Positions 40,127 through 49,095 of a stretch of 64,000 bases of DNA are shown piece by piece. The stretch is from assembly GCF_004963255.1 (NCBI RefSeq), contig NZ_SUGA01000026.1:1-64000 (forward strand). The letters are read 5' to 3'. The DNA comes from Mesorhizobium sp. GTDB taxonomy: Bacteria > Pseudomonadota > Alphaproteobacteria > Rhizobiales > Rhizobiaceae. A program made the translations under genes and the position numbers. The number at the start of each line of letters is the position of its first letter. The first letter of the stretch is position 1. The notes under the pieces are model-generated. The model saw only the letters and a list, made by a program, of their open reading frames with translations. It was not told the DNA's origin and searched no databases.

Positions 40127-42175
40127 TCAGGCGGCCTTGCCATTCGCGTTCATCGCCTCGTCGGCGAGCCTGCCGGTGAGCTCGGCCATATGGTCGAAAG
40201 CGGCCTTGTAGCTGGCGACGCCGGCGGTCGCCGAGCGCAGCTCGATGATCAAGTCACCGATTTCGGCCTGCGGCATTGTCGCTTCGACAACGTCCCAGCC
40301 TGGCCAGTCCGGCCGCGCGTCATAGCCGAGGATCTGGCCGCGCCGCTGCGGGATCAGCGCGATGATCTTCGAGGTCGCGTCGGAAGGCGTGACGATCTCG
40401 ACCTTCATGATCGGCTCCAGCAGGACCGGCGAGCAGGCGGCCATGCCTTCCTTCATCGCCAGCTTGGCCGCCATCTGGAAGGCCATGTCCGAGGAGTCGA
40501 CCGCATGGTAGGAGCCGTCCGACAGGTTGACGGCGACGTCGACGACCGGGAAGCCGAGCGGGCCGGTCTTCAGATAGTCGCGAATGCCGGTCTCGACCGA
40601 CTGGATGTATGTCTTCGGCACCACGCCGCCGGTGATGGTGTCGGAGAACTGGAAGCCGGAGCCGCGCGGCAGCGGCTTGATCTCGATCACCACGTCGCCG
40701 AACTGGCCGTGGCCGCCGGACTGCTTCTTGTGGCGGCCGCGCTGCTGCGCCGATTTGCGGATCGTCTCGCGGTAGGGCACCGCCGGGGCATGGCCCTCGA
40801 TCGGAATCTGGTTCTTGCCCTCAAGGCGCTCGCGCACCACGCGCAGATGCATCTCGCCGTGGCCCGACAGCACGGTCTCGGCCGAATCCTGATTGTGACG
40901 CAGGCTGAGCGAAGGGTCCTCCTCGGCCAGCCGCTGGATCGCGGCCGACATCTTGACCTCGTCCTTGCGCTCCTTGGGGCGAAGCGCGAAGGCGAAGACG
41001 GGCTGTGGCGGCTCGAGCGTGACCAGTGGCCGGATACCGCCCTTGGCCGAACTCAACGTCTGGCCGGTCTTGACGTTGTCGAGCTTGCCGAGCGCGACGG
41101 TGTCGCCCGCCTTGGCCGATGTCTGCTTGATCTGGTCCTTGCCGAGCATCCTGTAGATGCCGGAGACCTTCGTCGTGTCACCGTTGGACAGGAAAAGCTC
41201 GGCGGCGTCGACCAGTTGGCCTGAAAGCACGCGCGATACCGAAAGCTTGCCGCCATGCGCCGTGTGGATGGTCTTCATCACCTGCACCACCGTCTGGCTT
41301 TCCGGCGCGCCGAGGCGCTTCCTCGTCGCCTCGACGTCCGGCGCGTCGTGGCGAATTGCTTTCAACAGGCGCAGCACGCCATTGCCCTTTTCTGCCGTGC
41401 CGATCAGCACCGGCGTCACCGCGCCGGCGCGCAGGTCAGCCGAGAGATCGTCGAAGATCGCGTCCTTCGGCGGCTCGATCTCCTCCAGCAATTGCTCCAT
41501 CAGGTGATCGTCGTGATCGGCTAATGTCTCCAGCATGGAGAAACGCGCTTCCAGCTCGCGCGCCTTGTCGTCGTTCGGGATCTCGGCGACCTGGCTTTCG
41601 GCATATTCGCGATAGATGTAGGCGCGTTCCAGCGCCAGATCGATCGAGCCGATGACGATGCCGTCCTTGCGCACCGGAATCTGGCGTAAGAGCAGCGGCA
41701 CCGAACTTGCCGGCTGCAGCATCTTCAGCGTCTCGCGCACGCCCGCAATCGCCTTGTCGACCTTGTTCAGAAACAGGATGCGCGGAATGGCGAGATCGTC
41801 GAGCTTGCGCATGATCAGCTGCAGCGCCGGGATCTTCTTCTCGTCGGCCTCGGCGACGACGACCGCAAGGTCGCAAGCGGCAAGCACGGGTTCGGCCTCG
41901 AAGGCGAATTCGATGGAGCCGGGGCAATCGACGAAGGTGATCTGCTCGCCCATGAAATCGGTGGTGGCGAAGGTCGCCTCGACGCTCATGGCGTGGGCGC
42001 GGGCTTCGGGCGAATGATCGGAGACGGTGTTGCCCGATGAAACGGATGACTGGCGGGGAATGGCGCCCGTGCGGGCGAGGATTGCTTCGAGAAGTGTCGT
42101 CTTACCGCTTGCAAAGGGACCGACTATGGCGATGCATTTCGGTCCCGTGCGTCGTCCTCCGGCGCGAGTACCCAT
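40127..42175 (-). CDS. Elongation factor G-like GTPase (EF-G paralogue)
   Basis: This 682-residue translational GTPase has G1 GPFASGKT (19-26), G3 DCPGS (83-87, instead of the usual DTPGH) and G4 NKVD (137-140), then domains II-V with GHGEMHLRVVRERL and QRRGQILGYDARPDW. The G3 His used for GTP hydrolysis in EF-G is Ser here, so GTP turnover may differ. No ribosomal protein genes adjoin it. It looks like the FusA-like paralogue found beside the canonical EF-G in many rhizobia, with a role in special translation states inferred only. Confidence 0.85.
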   Translation of the reverse strand: MGTRAGGRRTGPKCIAIVGPFASGKTTLLEAILARTGAIPRQSSVSSGNTVSDHSPEARAHAMSVEATFATTDFMGEQITFVDCPGSIEFAFEAEPVLAACDLAVVVAEADEKKIPALQLIMRKLDDLAIPRILFLNKVDKAIAGVRETLKMLQPASSVPLLLRQIPVRKDGIVIGSIDLALERAYIYREYAESQVAEIPNDDKARELEARFSMLETLADHDDHLMEQLLEEIEPPKDAIFDDLSADLRAGAVTPVLIGTAEKGNGVLRLLKAIRHDAPDVEATRKRLGAPESQTVVQVMKTIHTAHGGKLSVSRVLSGQLVDAAELFLSNGDTTKVSGIYRMLGKDQIKQTSAKAGDTVALGKLDNVKTGQTLSSAKGGIRPLVTLEPPQPVFAFALRPKERKDEVKMSAAIQRLAEEDPSLSLRHNQDSAETVLSGHGEMHLRVVRERLEGKNQIPIEGHAPAVPYRETIRKSAQQRGRHKKQSGGHGQFGDVVIEIKPLPRGSGFQFSDTITGGVVPKTYIQSVETGIRDYLKTGPLGFPVVDVAVNLSDGSYHAVDSSDMAFQMAAKLAMKEGMAACSPVLLEPIMKVEIVTPSDATSKIIALIPQRRGQILGYDARPDWPGWDVVEATMPQAEIGDLIIELRSATAGVASYKAAFDHMAELTGRLADEAMNANGKAA

Positions 42176-42207
42176 GGCTGACCTCCACTCAGGCGTTTCC
42201 CAAGAGA

Positions 42208-42247
42208 GCGATCAGCAAAAGTGGAAACCGGTTTTTGCTCCGATCGC
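42208..42247. repeat. Short palindromic repeat (family D)
   Basis: GCGATC and GCAAAA on the left answer TTTTGC and GATCGC on the right around a GTGGAAACCGG centre, giving a 40-base nested palindrome. The AAAAGTGGAAACCGGTTTT core is a very common dispersed word in rhizobial genomes (from memory). It lies 32 bases upstream of the EF-G-like start and may sit in its leader. Confidence 0.6.
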
Positions 42248-42399
42248 ACCCTGTGCAGAGCGGCGGCCGGCCTGTTCGGCCGTCGCGGGCGGGGTTTATT
42301 CACCCCTTCCCAAGGCCATCGTCACACGGGTTCGCCGGGAGGGCAAGAGAAATAGGATTTTCGCCGGCTTGGGTTTGTCAGGCCGCCATTTGTTGTTCG

Positions 42400-43929
42400 T
42401 CAGGCCGTGAGGGCGAGCGGCTTGCGGCCGGCGACACACAAGGCGCTTGCCTTGTCGCGTGGTGCCGGCTTGCCGAAGAAATAGCCCTGGAAGCGGCTGC
42501 AGCCGGCCGCTCGGGCGAGGGTGAATTCCTGCTCGGTCTCGACGCCTTCCGCGACGATGGCGATCTCCTGGATGCGGGCGATCTGGGCAAGCGCCGAGAC
42601 GAAGATCTGCGCCACCTGGTCATGGGCGAGGCTGCGGATATAGGAGCGGTCGATCTTGACGCTGTCGATGGGCAGCGACTTCAGATAGTTGAAACCGCAA
42701 TGTCCAGTGCCGAAGTCGTCGAGCGCGATGTGGAAGCCGAGGCCGCGCAGCGCCTCCAGGCGCCTCAGCACCTCCGGCGTCGCGGCTGTCGCCACCGTCT
42801 CGGTGATCTCGATGATGAATTGCGAGGCGGACCGGCCGGTTTCGCGCAGGATCCTGTCGCACATCGTCACGATCTCATCGCGCTTCAGCTGCTCGCCGGA
42901 GACGTTGATCGAGATGCGCCGCTCGGGAAAATGCCCGATATCGGCACAGGCGCGCTTGAAGACCCATTCGCCGATCATGTCGATCAGCGTCGAGCGCTCG
43001 GCGATCGGGATGAATTCCGCCGGCGAGATCAAGCCGCGCACGGGATGGCGCCAGCGGATCAATCCCTCCAGCGCGTCGACCGAGCCGTCGGGATCGACGA
43101 TCGGCTGGTAATGCAGTTCCAGCTCGCCGAGATAGATCGCGGCGCGCAGCTCGCGTTCCACCAGCCGGCGATAGCGCTTGTCCGACAGCATCTCCTCGTC
43201 GAAGACGGTAACGCGGCCGCGGCCGCCTGCCTTGCTTTCGTAGAGCGCAAGGTCGGCCAGCAGCATCAACTCAGCGCCGTTCGAAGCATGCAGCGGCGCA
43301 AGCGCCACACCCACCGAGATCGACAGCGGAATGATCTTGCCTTCATGTCTTTTGCCGGCCCGCATCGCATCGAGCAGCCGGCGCACGTCCTTGTTGATGA
43401 CGGCGACGTCGCCATGTGGAACCATGACGCCGAACTCGTCGCCGCCGAGCCGGCCGATGACGCCGTCCTCGAAGATGCGTTGCGCTTCCGCGACCAGATG
43501 CGCCAGCGCCAGGTCGCCGAACTGATGGCCGAACGTGTCGTTGAGCTGCTTGAAATGATCGAGGTCGATCAGAAGCAGGCTTGCCTGGCGACGGTTGCGC
43601 AAACCGCCCAGCCGGTCGCGCAGGGCTTCGATGAAATAGCGCCGGGTCATGGCGCCGGTCATGGCATCGACGGTGAGAAAGCGGTGCTTCTCGGCTTCGG
43701 CATCCTCCGCCGATTGCAGGCGCTGGACGACGCTCGAGCGCATATACATCAAGACCAGAAGCGCCAACAGGGTCGATGCCGCCGACATCGTCAGCGCGCC
43801 GGCGCGGGAAGCGTTCTCCGTCAGCTCGAAAGCCGCGAGCCCGGTGGAGGCGATGCTCATCACGAGCAGAGCCTGGATGCCGCGATAGATACGGCCGCTA
43901 TGATCCTTGATTGTCGCCAAGATACTCAT
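42400..43929 (-). CDS. Membrane-bound GGDEF-EAL cyclic-di-GMP protein
   Basis: This 509-residue protein has two N-terminal transmembrane helices (about 18-36 and 44-63), a GGDEF domain with intact RLGGDEFGV (160-168) and an EAL domain from about residue 265. The EAL signature reads EGL (288-290); downstream phosphodiesterase residues (NVSGEQ, EITETVA, LDDFGTGH, KIDRSYI, EGVETEQE, QGYFFGKP) are all present. Both synthesis and breakdown of cyclic di-GMP are therefore possible. No RxxD inhibitory site precedes GGDEF. The gene is isolated. Confidence 0.92.
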   Translation of the reverse strand: MSILATIKDHSGRIYRGIQALLVMSIASTGLAAFELTENASRAGALTMSAASTLLALLVLMYMRSSVVQRLQSAEDAEAEKHRFLTVDAMTGAMTRRYFIEALRDRLGGLRNRRQASLLLIDLDHFKQLNDTFGHQFGDLALAHLVAEAQRIFEDGVIGRLGGDEFGVMVPHGDVAVINKDVRRLLDAMRAGKRHEGKIIPLSISVGVALAPLHASNGAELMLLADLALYESKAGGRGRVTVFDEEMLSDKRYRRLVERELRAAIYLGELELHYQPIVDPDGSVDALEGLIRWRHPVRGLISPAEFIPIAERSTLIDMIGEWVFKRACADIGHFPERRISINVSGEQLKRDEIVTMCDRILRETGRSASQFIIEITETVATAATPEVLRRLEALRGLGFHIALDDFGTGHCGFNYLKSLPIDSVKIDRSYIRSLAHDQVAQIFVSALAQIARIQEIAIVAEGVETEQEFTLARAAGCSRFQGYFFGKPAPRDKASALCVAGRKPLALTA

Positions 43930-44236
43930 GTCCGCGCCCCCACAGCACGCGCCATGGCTAGAACCTCAGCCGTTAACAAACGCTGAGCGCGGCGATCGTC
44001 TTGACCTGTTCTCTGGCGGATGGATCGAGGCGGCGATTTTATGGTTAAAAAGCAATGATTTATGACGGTATTCAGACATTCTAAAATAGAAAATGCTGGT
44101 GGCTGAGCGCGCTACCGGAGCTGCCGCGCCGGCAACTTCCCAAAGCCGTTGCAATGGCCTGTCCGCAGGAGGAGACTGCTCCACGAGAGGCCGAGCGCGG
44201 CCCCTTGTACGACCAACGAGTTCGAGGATCTGAACG

Positions 44237-44632
44237 ATGAAGATCATTGCGTGCGGCAGCGTGCCGACGATCATCGCGCCGGAGGCCTATTTCACCGGGC
44301 GGGTGCTGCAGACGCCGATCATCGAGAAAGAAGCGCCGGCGCGGCTGCGGGCGACGCTGGTCAGTTTCGAGCCCGGCGCGCGCACTTACTGGCACACGCA
44401 TCCGCTTGGGCAGACACTCTATGTCACGGCCGGCGCCGGACTTGCCCAGACCTGGGGCGAGCCGATCCAGACGATCAGGGCAGGGGACGTCATCTCCTTC
44501 GCGCCGGGCGAGAAGCACTGGCACGGCGCCGGATGGAAAACCGCCATGACCCATATCGCCATGCAGGAGGCGATGGACGGCGTCCATGCGGAGTGGCTGG
44601 AAGCGGTGACACCGGAGCAGTATGGCGGCTGA
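44237..44632 (+). CDS. Small cupin, similar to bacterial hydroxynitrile lyase-type cupins
   Basis: This 131-residue single-domain cupin has motif 1 PGARTYWHTHPLGQTLYVTAG (two His, Gln) and motif 2 PGEKHWHGAGWKTAMTHIAMQE (further His). The extended PGARTxWHTHPLGQTLxVTAG and PGEKHWHGA segments match the manganese-dependent hydroxynitrile lyases described from soil bacteria, as I remember them. Cyanohydrin cleavage or synthesis is thus one option; most relatives are only annotated as cupins. It stands alone, with no nitrilase nearby. Confidence 0.8.
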   Translation: MKIIACGSVPTIIAPEAYFTGRVLQTPIIEKEAPARLRATLVSFEPGARTYWHTHPLGQTLYVTAGAGLAQTWGEPIQTIRAGDVISFAPGEKHWHGAGWKTAMTHIAMQEAMDGVHAEWLEAVTPEQYGG

Positions 44633-44646
44633 GACAAGCCTCTGAC

Positions 44647-44669
44647 AAAAAACCCGGCGTGACGCCGGC
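44647..44669 (-). terminator. Rho-independent terminator of the aminotransferase gene
   Basis: Read on the minus strand, CCGGCG pairs with CGCCGG around TCA and is followed by a run of six T. It lies 29 bases after the aminotransferase stop. On the plus strand it could also end the cupin transcript, though with a weaker T run. Confidence 0.8.
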
Positions 44670-44697
44670 TTCTTCGCGTTCGGAGCTTCTCGGCCGT

Positions 44698-45900
44698 TCA
44701 GGTCAGGGACGCGGTGAAGCGCTGGATGCGCGTGCAGGCTTCCTCCAGCAAGGTTTCCGAGGTCGCGTAGGAGATGCGGAAATTCGGACCGAGGCCGAAG
44801 GCCGAGCCGAACACCACCGCCACACCTTCGGCGTCGAGCAGTTCCGAGCAGAAGGCTTCGTCGGTGTCGATCACCTTGCCGGACTTCGTCTTCTTGCCGA
44901 TCAGCTCAGCGCAAGACGGATAGACGTAGAAGGCGCCTTCGGGCGAGGGGCAGGAGATGCCGCGCGCCTGGTTGAGCATCGAGACGACGAGGTCGCGCCG
45001 GCCCTGGAAGATCGCCTTGTTCTTCGCGATGAAATCCTGTGGGCCGTTGAGCGCCTCGACGGAAGCCCATTGCGCGATGGTGCAGGCACCCGAGGTCTGC
45101 TGGCCCTGGATCATGTCCATCGCCTTGATCAGCGGCACCGGGCCGGCGGCGTAGCCGATGCGCCAGCCGGTCATGGCATAGGCTTTCGACACGCCGTTCA
45201 TCGTCAGCGTCCGCTCGTAAAGATTCGGCTCGACCTCGGCGATGGTCCTGAAGACGAAGTCGCCATAGGTCAGATGCTCATACATGTCGTCGGTCAGCGT
45301 CCAGACATGCGGATGCTTGAGCAGAACATCGGCCAGCGCCCGCAGTTCGGCCTCCGTGTAGGCGGCGCCCGACGGGTTGGACGGCGAATTCATCAGCAGC
45401 CATTTGGTCTTCGGCGTGATCGCCTTTTCCAGCACCTCGGCCGTGAGCTTGAAGCCGTTGTCGATCGAGGTGTCGGCGAACACCGACGTGCCGCCGCAGA
45501 TCGCCACCATTTCGGGGTAGCTCACCCAGTAAGGGCGGGGAATGATGACCTCGTCGCCGGGGTTCAGCGTCGCCATGAAGGCGTTGAACAGGATCTGCTT
45601 GCCGCCGGTGCCGACGATGGTCTGCTCCGGCCGGTAATCGAGATTGTTCTCGCGCTTGAATTTCTTCGCGATTGCCTCGCGCAGCGGCACGATGCCCGAC
45701 ACCGGCGGGTACTTGGTCTCGCCACGGCGGATCGCCTCGATCGCCGCGTTCTTGATGTTGTCTGGCGTATCGAAGTCCGGCTCGCCGGCGCCGAGGCCGA
45801 TCACGTCACGGCCGGCATTTTTCAGCTCGCGCGCTTTCTGCGTCACCGCGATGGTCGCGGAAGGCTTAACGCGGGAAAGGGCGTCGGCGAGAAAGGCCAT
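44698..45900 (-). CDS. aatA: Aspartate aminotransferase, class I/II PLP enzyme
   Basis: This 400-residue fold-type I aminotransferase has the PLP-lysine in NGVSKAYAMTGWRIGYAAG (Lys239) and substrate-pocket segments GAGEPDFDTP (38-47) and NSPSNPSGAAY near 171. The sequence is closest to rhizobial AatA, which interconverts aspartate and 2-oxoglutarate with oxaloacetate and glutamate and in Sinorhizobium is needed for symbiotic nitrogen fixation. That function is transferred by similarity. It is monocistronic and ends at a strong terminator. Confidence 0.9.
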   Translation of the reverse strand: MAFLADALSRVKPSATIAVTQKARELKNAGRDVIGLGAGEPDFDTPDNIKNAAIEAIRRGETKYPPVSGIVPLREAIAKKFKRENNLDYRPEQTIVGTGGKQILFNAFMATLNPGDEVIIPRPYWVSYPEMVAICGGTSVFADTSIDNGFKLTAEVLEKAITPKTKWLLMNSPSNPSGAAYTEAELRALADVLLKHPHVWTLTDDMYEHLTYGDFVFRTIAEVEPNLYERTLTMNGVSKAYAMTGWRIGYAAGPVPLIKAMDMIQGQQTSGACTIAQWASVEALNGPQDFIAKNKAIFQGRRDLVVSMLNQARGISCPSPEGAFYVYPSCAELIGKKTKSGKVIDTDEAFCSELLDAEGVAVVFGSAFGLGPNFRISYATSETLLEEACTRIQRFTASLT

Positions 45901-46092
45901 GACAAAAAGTCTCCTAGGAAAGGCGGCCAGGAGCGGCCGCGGCGCCTCTCATGTCGTATCATGGCGCGGAGCGCAAGCATTGTGCGATGAGCCAGAGGTC
46001 AACGAGGCGTGACCAAAGTCAGCCTGCGTGAGCGGCAACGCTAAATTCATCAACGGCCGGTAAACCCTTGGCTGCCAGGATCGCAGATCGGA

Positions 46093-47010
46093 TTGCGCCA
46101 ATTCGCGGAGCGAGAAACCTTGTCGCGCAGCATCGGGCTTGCCCACATCATCCGTCATGATGACGGCACCTCGACCGGTGTCTGGGGCATCTATACGCTG
46201 CAGAGCGCGTTCCAGCCGATCTTCGCCTTCAAGGAGGGCAAACTTTCGGTCGCCGCCTTCGAGGGGCTGATCCGGCCGTTCCGCGACGGCGAGCCGCAGT
46301 CGCCGTCGGCGTTCTTCGGCACCTGCCCGGCGGCCGACCGGCTGCATATCGAGGCGCTGACGCGCACGCTGCATCTTCTGAACGCCGGTGCCTGCCTGCC
46401 GCAGGAGGCGTCCATCTTCATCAATTTCGACCCGTCGGTCTTCACTGATCGCGGCATTGCCGACAAGGCATTGCGCGATATGCGGCTGGTGCTGCACGAA
46501 GCCGGCATCGATCCGCGCCGCATCGTCTGCGAGGTTACCGAGCAGAAGTCGGCCTCGCAGGAAGCACTCTACGATTTTGTCGAGGCGCTGAGGGCCAATG
46601 GCTTCCGCATCGCGGTGGACGACTACGGCGCCGATGAATCCGACATCCATCGGATCCAGGAACTGAAGCCCGACATCGTCAAGTTCGATGCGCAGTGGAT
46701 CACGCATCTGATGGAGTCCGGCGCCGGCTTCGCTTTGCTGACGGCGATGGTGCAGGGCTTCGAAACCCAGGGTATCCGCACCGTCTTCGAAGGTATCGAG
46801 GAAGGCTGGCAACTGGAGCTTGCCGAGAAGTCCGGCGCCTCCATGGTGCAAGGCTATGTGCTTGCCCGGCCCGAACTTGCTCCCACCAGCTTTCGCGTCT
46901 TCGTGCAGCCTCCGGCTGAAGAGAGCACGGTGTCGGCTGCCGCAAGCCCTGCGGCTCCGGCGAAGCGGTCGCGGCGGGCAAGGGTATTCGGGCGCAAGGT
47001 CGCGCCATGA
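46093..47010 (+). CDS. EAL-domain cyclic-di-GMP phosphodiesterase-like protein, copy 1
   Basis: The start is a TTG at 46093 (another TTG at 46122 also fits), giving up to 305 residues. The EAL domain reads EGLIRP at the signature and keeps the family's NFDPS, CEVTEQ, VDDYG, VKFD, FEGIE and VQGY positions, so metal binding looks intact. There is no signal or membrane segment. A basic tail follows (KRSRRARVFGRK). The stop overlaps the next EAL gene by 4 bases (ATGA), so the two are translated together. Confidence 0.82.
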   Translation: MRQFAERETLSRSIGLAHIIRHDDGTSTGVWGIYTLQSAFQPIFAFKEGKLSVAAFEGLIRPFRDGEPQSPSAFFGTCPAADRLHIEALTRTLHLLNAGACLPQEASIFINFDPSVFTDRGIADKALRDMRLVLHEAGIDPRRIVCEVTEQKSASQEALYDFVEALRANGFRIAVDDYGADESDIHRIQELKPDIVKFDAQWITHLMESGAGFALLTAMVQGFETQGIRTVFEGIEEGWQLELAEKSGASMVQGYVLARPELAPTSFRVFVQPPAEESTVSAAASPAAPAKRSRRARVFGRKVAP

Positions 47011-47867
47011 ACGAAAGGCAGGAGAGGAGGCGCAATGTCGCCGAGGCGATCTTCGCCGACGAGATCGGCCTTCAGTTCGGCATTTACGGCGAATTCCGGC
47101 TGTGGAGCGCCTATCAGCCGATCTTCGCGCCGGAGGACAGGATGCTCAGGCCGGTCGCCGTCGAGGGGCTGATCGAGCCGCGCCGCATCGCCGAGCCGGT
47201 GGCTCCGTCGAACTTCTTCGGCGGCGTTCCCGCATCCGACCGGCTGTTTGTCGAAACGATGTGCCGGATGCTGCATCTCCGCAATTACCGCAACATCGGC
47301 CTCGAGGGGCTCACGCTGTTCTTCAACTACAATCCGATGGTCAACGATCATCTCGGGCGGGCGCTGGCCGAAATCCGGCTGATGACCAGGCATCTCGGCG
47401 ATTTCGAGCTGGAGCCGGGCCTGCTGGTCTGCGAGATCACCGAACAGGCGGCGGACGATCACGTTCTTGCCAGCCTGGTTCGTGAAATGCGGCGCGATGG
47501 CATCCGTATCGCCATCGACGATTTCGGCACCGGACATTCCACCGAAGCGCGCATCAATCTGCTGGCGCCCGAGATCGTCAAGATCGACGGCGCCTGGTTC
47601 GGCGCGCTCTGCCGCCACGCCGCCGCCGAGCGCTTCTTCCGGCCATTGGTGGGTATGCTGCAGGAGCGGGGCGCCAAAGTCCTGGTCGAGGGCATCGAGA
47701 ACGCCCAGCACTTGCGCGTCGCGCTCGAGGGTGGCGCCGACCTGCTGCAGGGTTTCCATCTCGCCCGCCCGGCGCTCGCAGGCACGATCTTCAAGGAAGA
47801 GCCGCTTTCCGTCGACGCCCTGCTCGACGCCGGCAACAAGGTTGTGCCCCTGCACCAGCAACGCTGA
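47007..47867 (+). CDS. EAL-domain cyclic-di-GMP phosphodiesterase-like protein, copy 2
   Basis: This 286-residue protein has the EAL signature EGLIEP, in which the usual Arg is Glu, then NYNPM, CEITEQ, IDDFGTGHS, VKID, VEGIE and LQGFH. It shares about the same architecture as the gene just upstream and probably arose by duplication. The two may form a heterodimer, since EAL domains dimerise. It is cytosolic. The changed signature residue could alter substrate binding in this partner. Confidence 0.82.
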   Translation: MNERQERRRNVAEAIFADEIGLQFGIYGEFRLWSAYQPIFAPEDRMLRPVAVEGLIEPRRIAEPVAPSNFFGGVPASDRLFVETMCRMLHLRNYRNIGLEGLTLFFNYNPMVNDHLGRALAEIRLMTRHLGDFELEPGLLVCEITEQAADDHVLASLVREMRRDGIRIAIDDFGTGHSTEARINLLAPEIVKIDGAWFGALCRHAAAERFFRPLVGMLQERGAKVLVEGIENAQHLRVALEGGADLLQGFHLARPALAGTIFKEEPLSVDALLDAGNKVVPLHQQR

Positions 47868-47981
47868 TGCTCAGGAAGACCTATCAGCGGCGCTGATGGT
47901 TTTTCGTAAAAACAAATCACTGGATGCGACCTAGCCGCGCGCGTTAGAGCGTTCCCACGAGACTCGGAGAGGGCAAGAGGC

Positions 47982-48590
47982 ATGATCCTTTACGACATGG
48001 CCGACAGCGGCAATTGCTACAAGCCGCGGCTGTTGATGGCGAAGCTCGGCATCCCCTTCACCCGGGTCGAGGTGAGCTCGCATACCGGTGAGACGCGCAG
48101 ACCCGACTACGTCGCCAAGAATCCGAACGCGATGGTGCCGATGCTGGAGCTCGACGACGGCAGGCGCATCGCCGAGAGCAACGCCATCCTGCTTTATCTC
48201 GCCGAGGGAACGCGCTTCCTGCCGGCCGACAAATACGAACGCGCGCTGGCTTACCAATGGCTGTTCTTCGAACAATACAGCCACGAGCCCTATATCGCGG
48301 TGCGCAAGGCGCTTTTGACCTTTCCGGAACGGGCGAAGGACGCCACGCCGGAGCGGCTGGCGCTAACGCTGGAGCGCGGCAACAAGGCGCTGGGCGTCAT
48401 GAACCGGCATCTGGAGCAGAACGCATTCTTCGCGGGCAATTCCTATAGCGTCGCCGACATCGCGCTGTATGCCTACACACACACCGCCGAGAAGGGCGGC
48501 TTCCAGATCGAGGCCTATCGGGCGGTCGCCGCCTGGCTGAAGCGGGTCGAGGCGGACAAGGGACATGTGCCGATCGAGTGGGTAGGGTAA
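47982..48590 (+). CDS. Glutathione S-transferase family protein
   Basis: This 202-residue GST has the thioredoxin-like N-terminus ILYDMADSGNCYKPRLLMAKLG with a Ser-Cys pair near the usual active position. NPNAMVPMLELDDGRRIAESNAILLYLAEG is the glutathione-binding segment, and a helical C-terminal domain carries NSYSVADIALYAYTH. It likely conjugates glutathione to an electrophile, or uses it in a redox reaction, in the cytoplasm. It stands alone, 114 bases after the EAL pair. Confidence 0.9.
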   Translation: MILYDMADSGNCYKPRLLMAKLGIPFTRVEVSSHTGETRRPDYVAKNPNAMVPMLELDDGRRIAESNAILLYLAEGTRFLPADKYERALAYQWLFFEQYSHEPYIAVRKALLTFPERAKDATPERLALTLERGNKALGVMNRHLEQNAFFAGNSYSVADIALYAYTHTAEKGGFQIEAYRAVAAWLKRVEADKGHVPIEWVG

Positions 48591-48636
48591 TTCTTTCTTA
48601 CGCTGTGATCATCTTGCGGCTATTCAATGCCGAACG

Positions 48637-48891
48637 CTATTTAATGAGACGATCGTATTCGGCATGGTTTCCGATCCAGATCCAGTGGAACCCATCGGCG
48701 CCTTCCAGGGCCAAGGCCCGGTAATTGTCGTCTATTCTCGCCGACCAGAGTTCTCCCACCTTTTTGAAATGCAGAGACGGGTGTCGGGGATTAGTCTTCA
48801 TTAACGCAAAGCTCTTGTCGGCTACGCGACGAATAGATTTCGGCAGAGAGTTGTATTTTGTCCAAAAGCTCGCTGTAGCGCGGTGCCTCAC
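48637..48891 (-). CDS. RelE/ParE-superfamily toxin
   Basis: This 84-residue basic protein shows the RelE/ParE pattern: SFWTKYNSLPKSIRRVADKSF, then LHFKKVGELWSARIDDNYRAL and IWIGNHAEYDRLI. These correspond to the mRNA- or gyrase-binding core and the C-terminal His-Tyr segment. Its start overlaps the upstream antitoxin stop by 4 bases. Which target it hits (ribosome-bound mRNA or gyrase) cannot be told from the sequence. Confidence 0.82.
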   Translation of the reverse strand: MRHRATASFWTKYNSLPKSIRRVADKSFALMKTNPRHPSLHFKKVGELWSARIDDNYRALALEGADGFHWIWIGNHAEYDRLIK

Positions 48892-49088
48892 AGGTCGCGC
48901 AACTTACCGGCAGCTATCTCGGCGCGGGCTTCGGCTAGCAATTTGTCCAGCCGTCCCGCCTTCACGTCGGCCTCGATTTGCTTATCCCACAAATCAGCCT
49001 GCAGCGCCTCGAACCAGGCGGCAAAGGCCTTCAGCTCTTCGGGGCTGAGTTCTGCGACGGATTTTTCGATCTGTTCAAGCTTAGTCAT
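48888..49088 (-). CDS. Antitoxin paired with the RelE/ParE-type toxin
   Basis: This 66-residue acidic helical protein (SVAELSPEELKAFAAWFEALQADLWDKQIE) is located directly before the toxin with an ATGA overlap, the standard antitoxin position. No HTH or ribbon-helix-helix is obvious, so DNA binding may need the complex. The perfect inverted repeat upstream (49096-49125) is the probable autoregulation site. Confidence 0.8.
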   Translation of the reverse strand: MTKLEQIEKSVAELSPEELKAFAAWFEALQADLWDKQIEADVKAGRLDKLLAEARAEIAAGKLRDL

Positions 49089-49095
49089 GCGTCGA

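Noticed and set aside
39940..40179. A 79-residue plus-strand frame in the AbcR-region gap
   Set aside because: It crosses the strong hairpin at 40064-40092 and runs into the 3' end of the EF-G-like gene; the composition is not protein-like.
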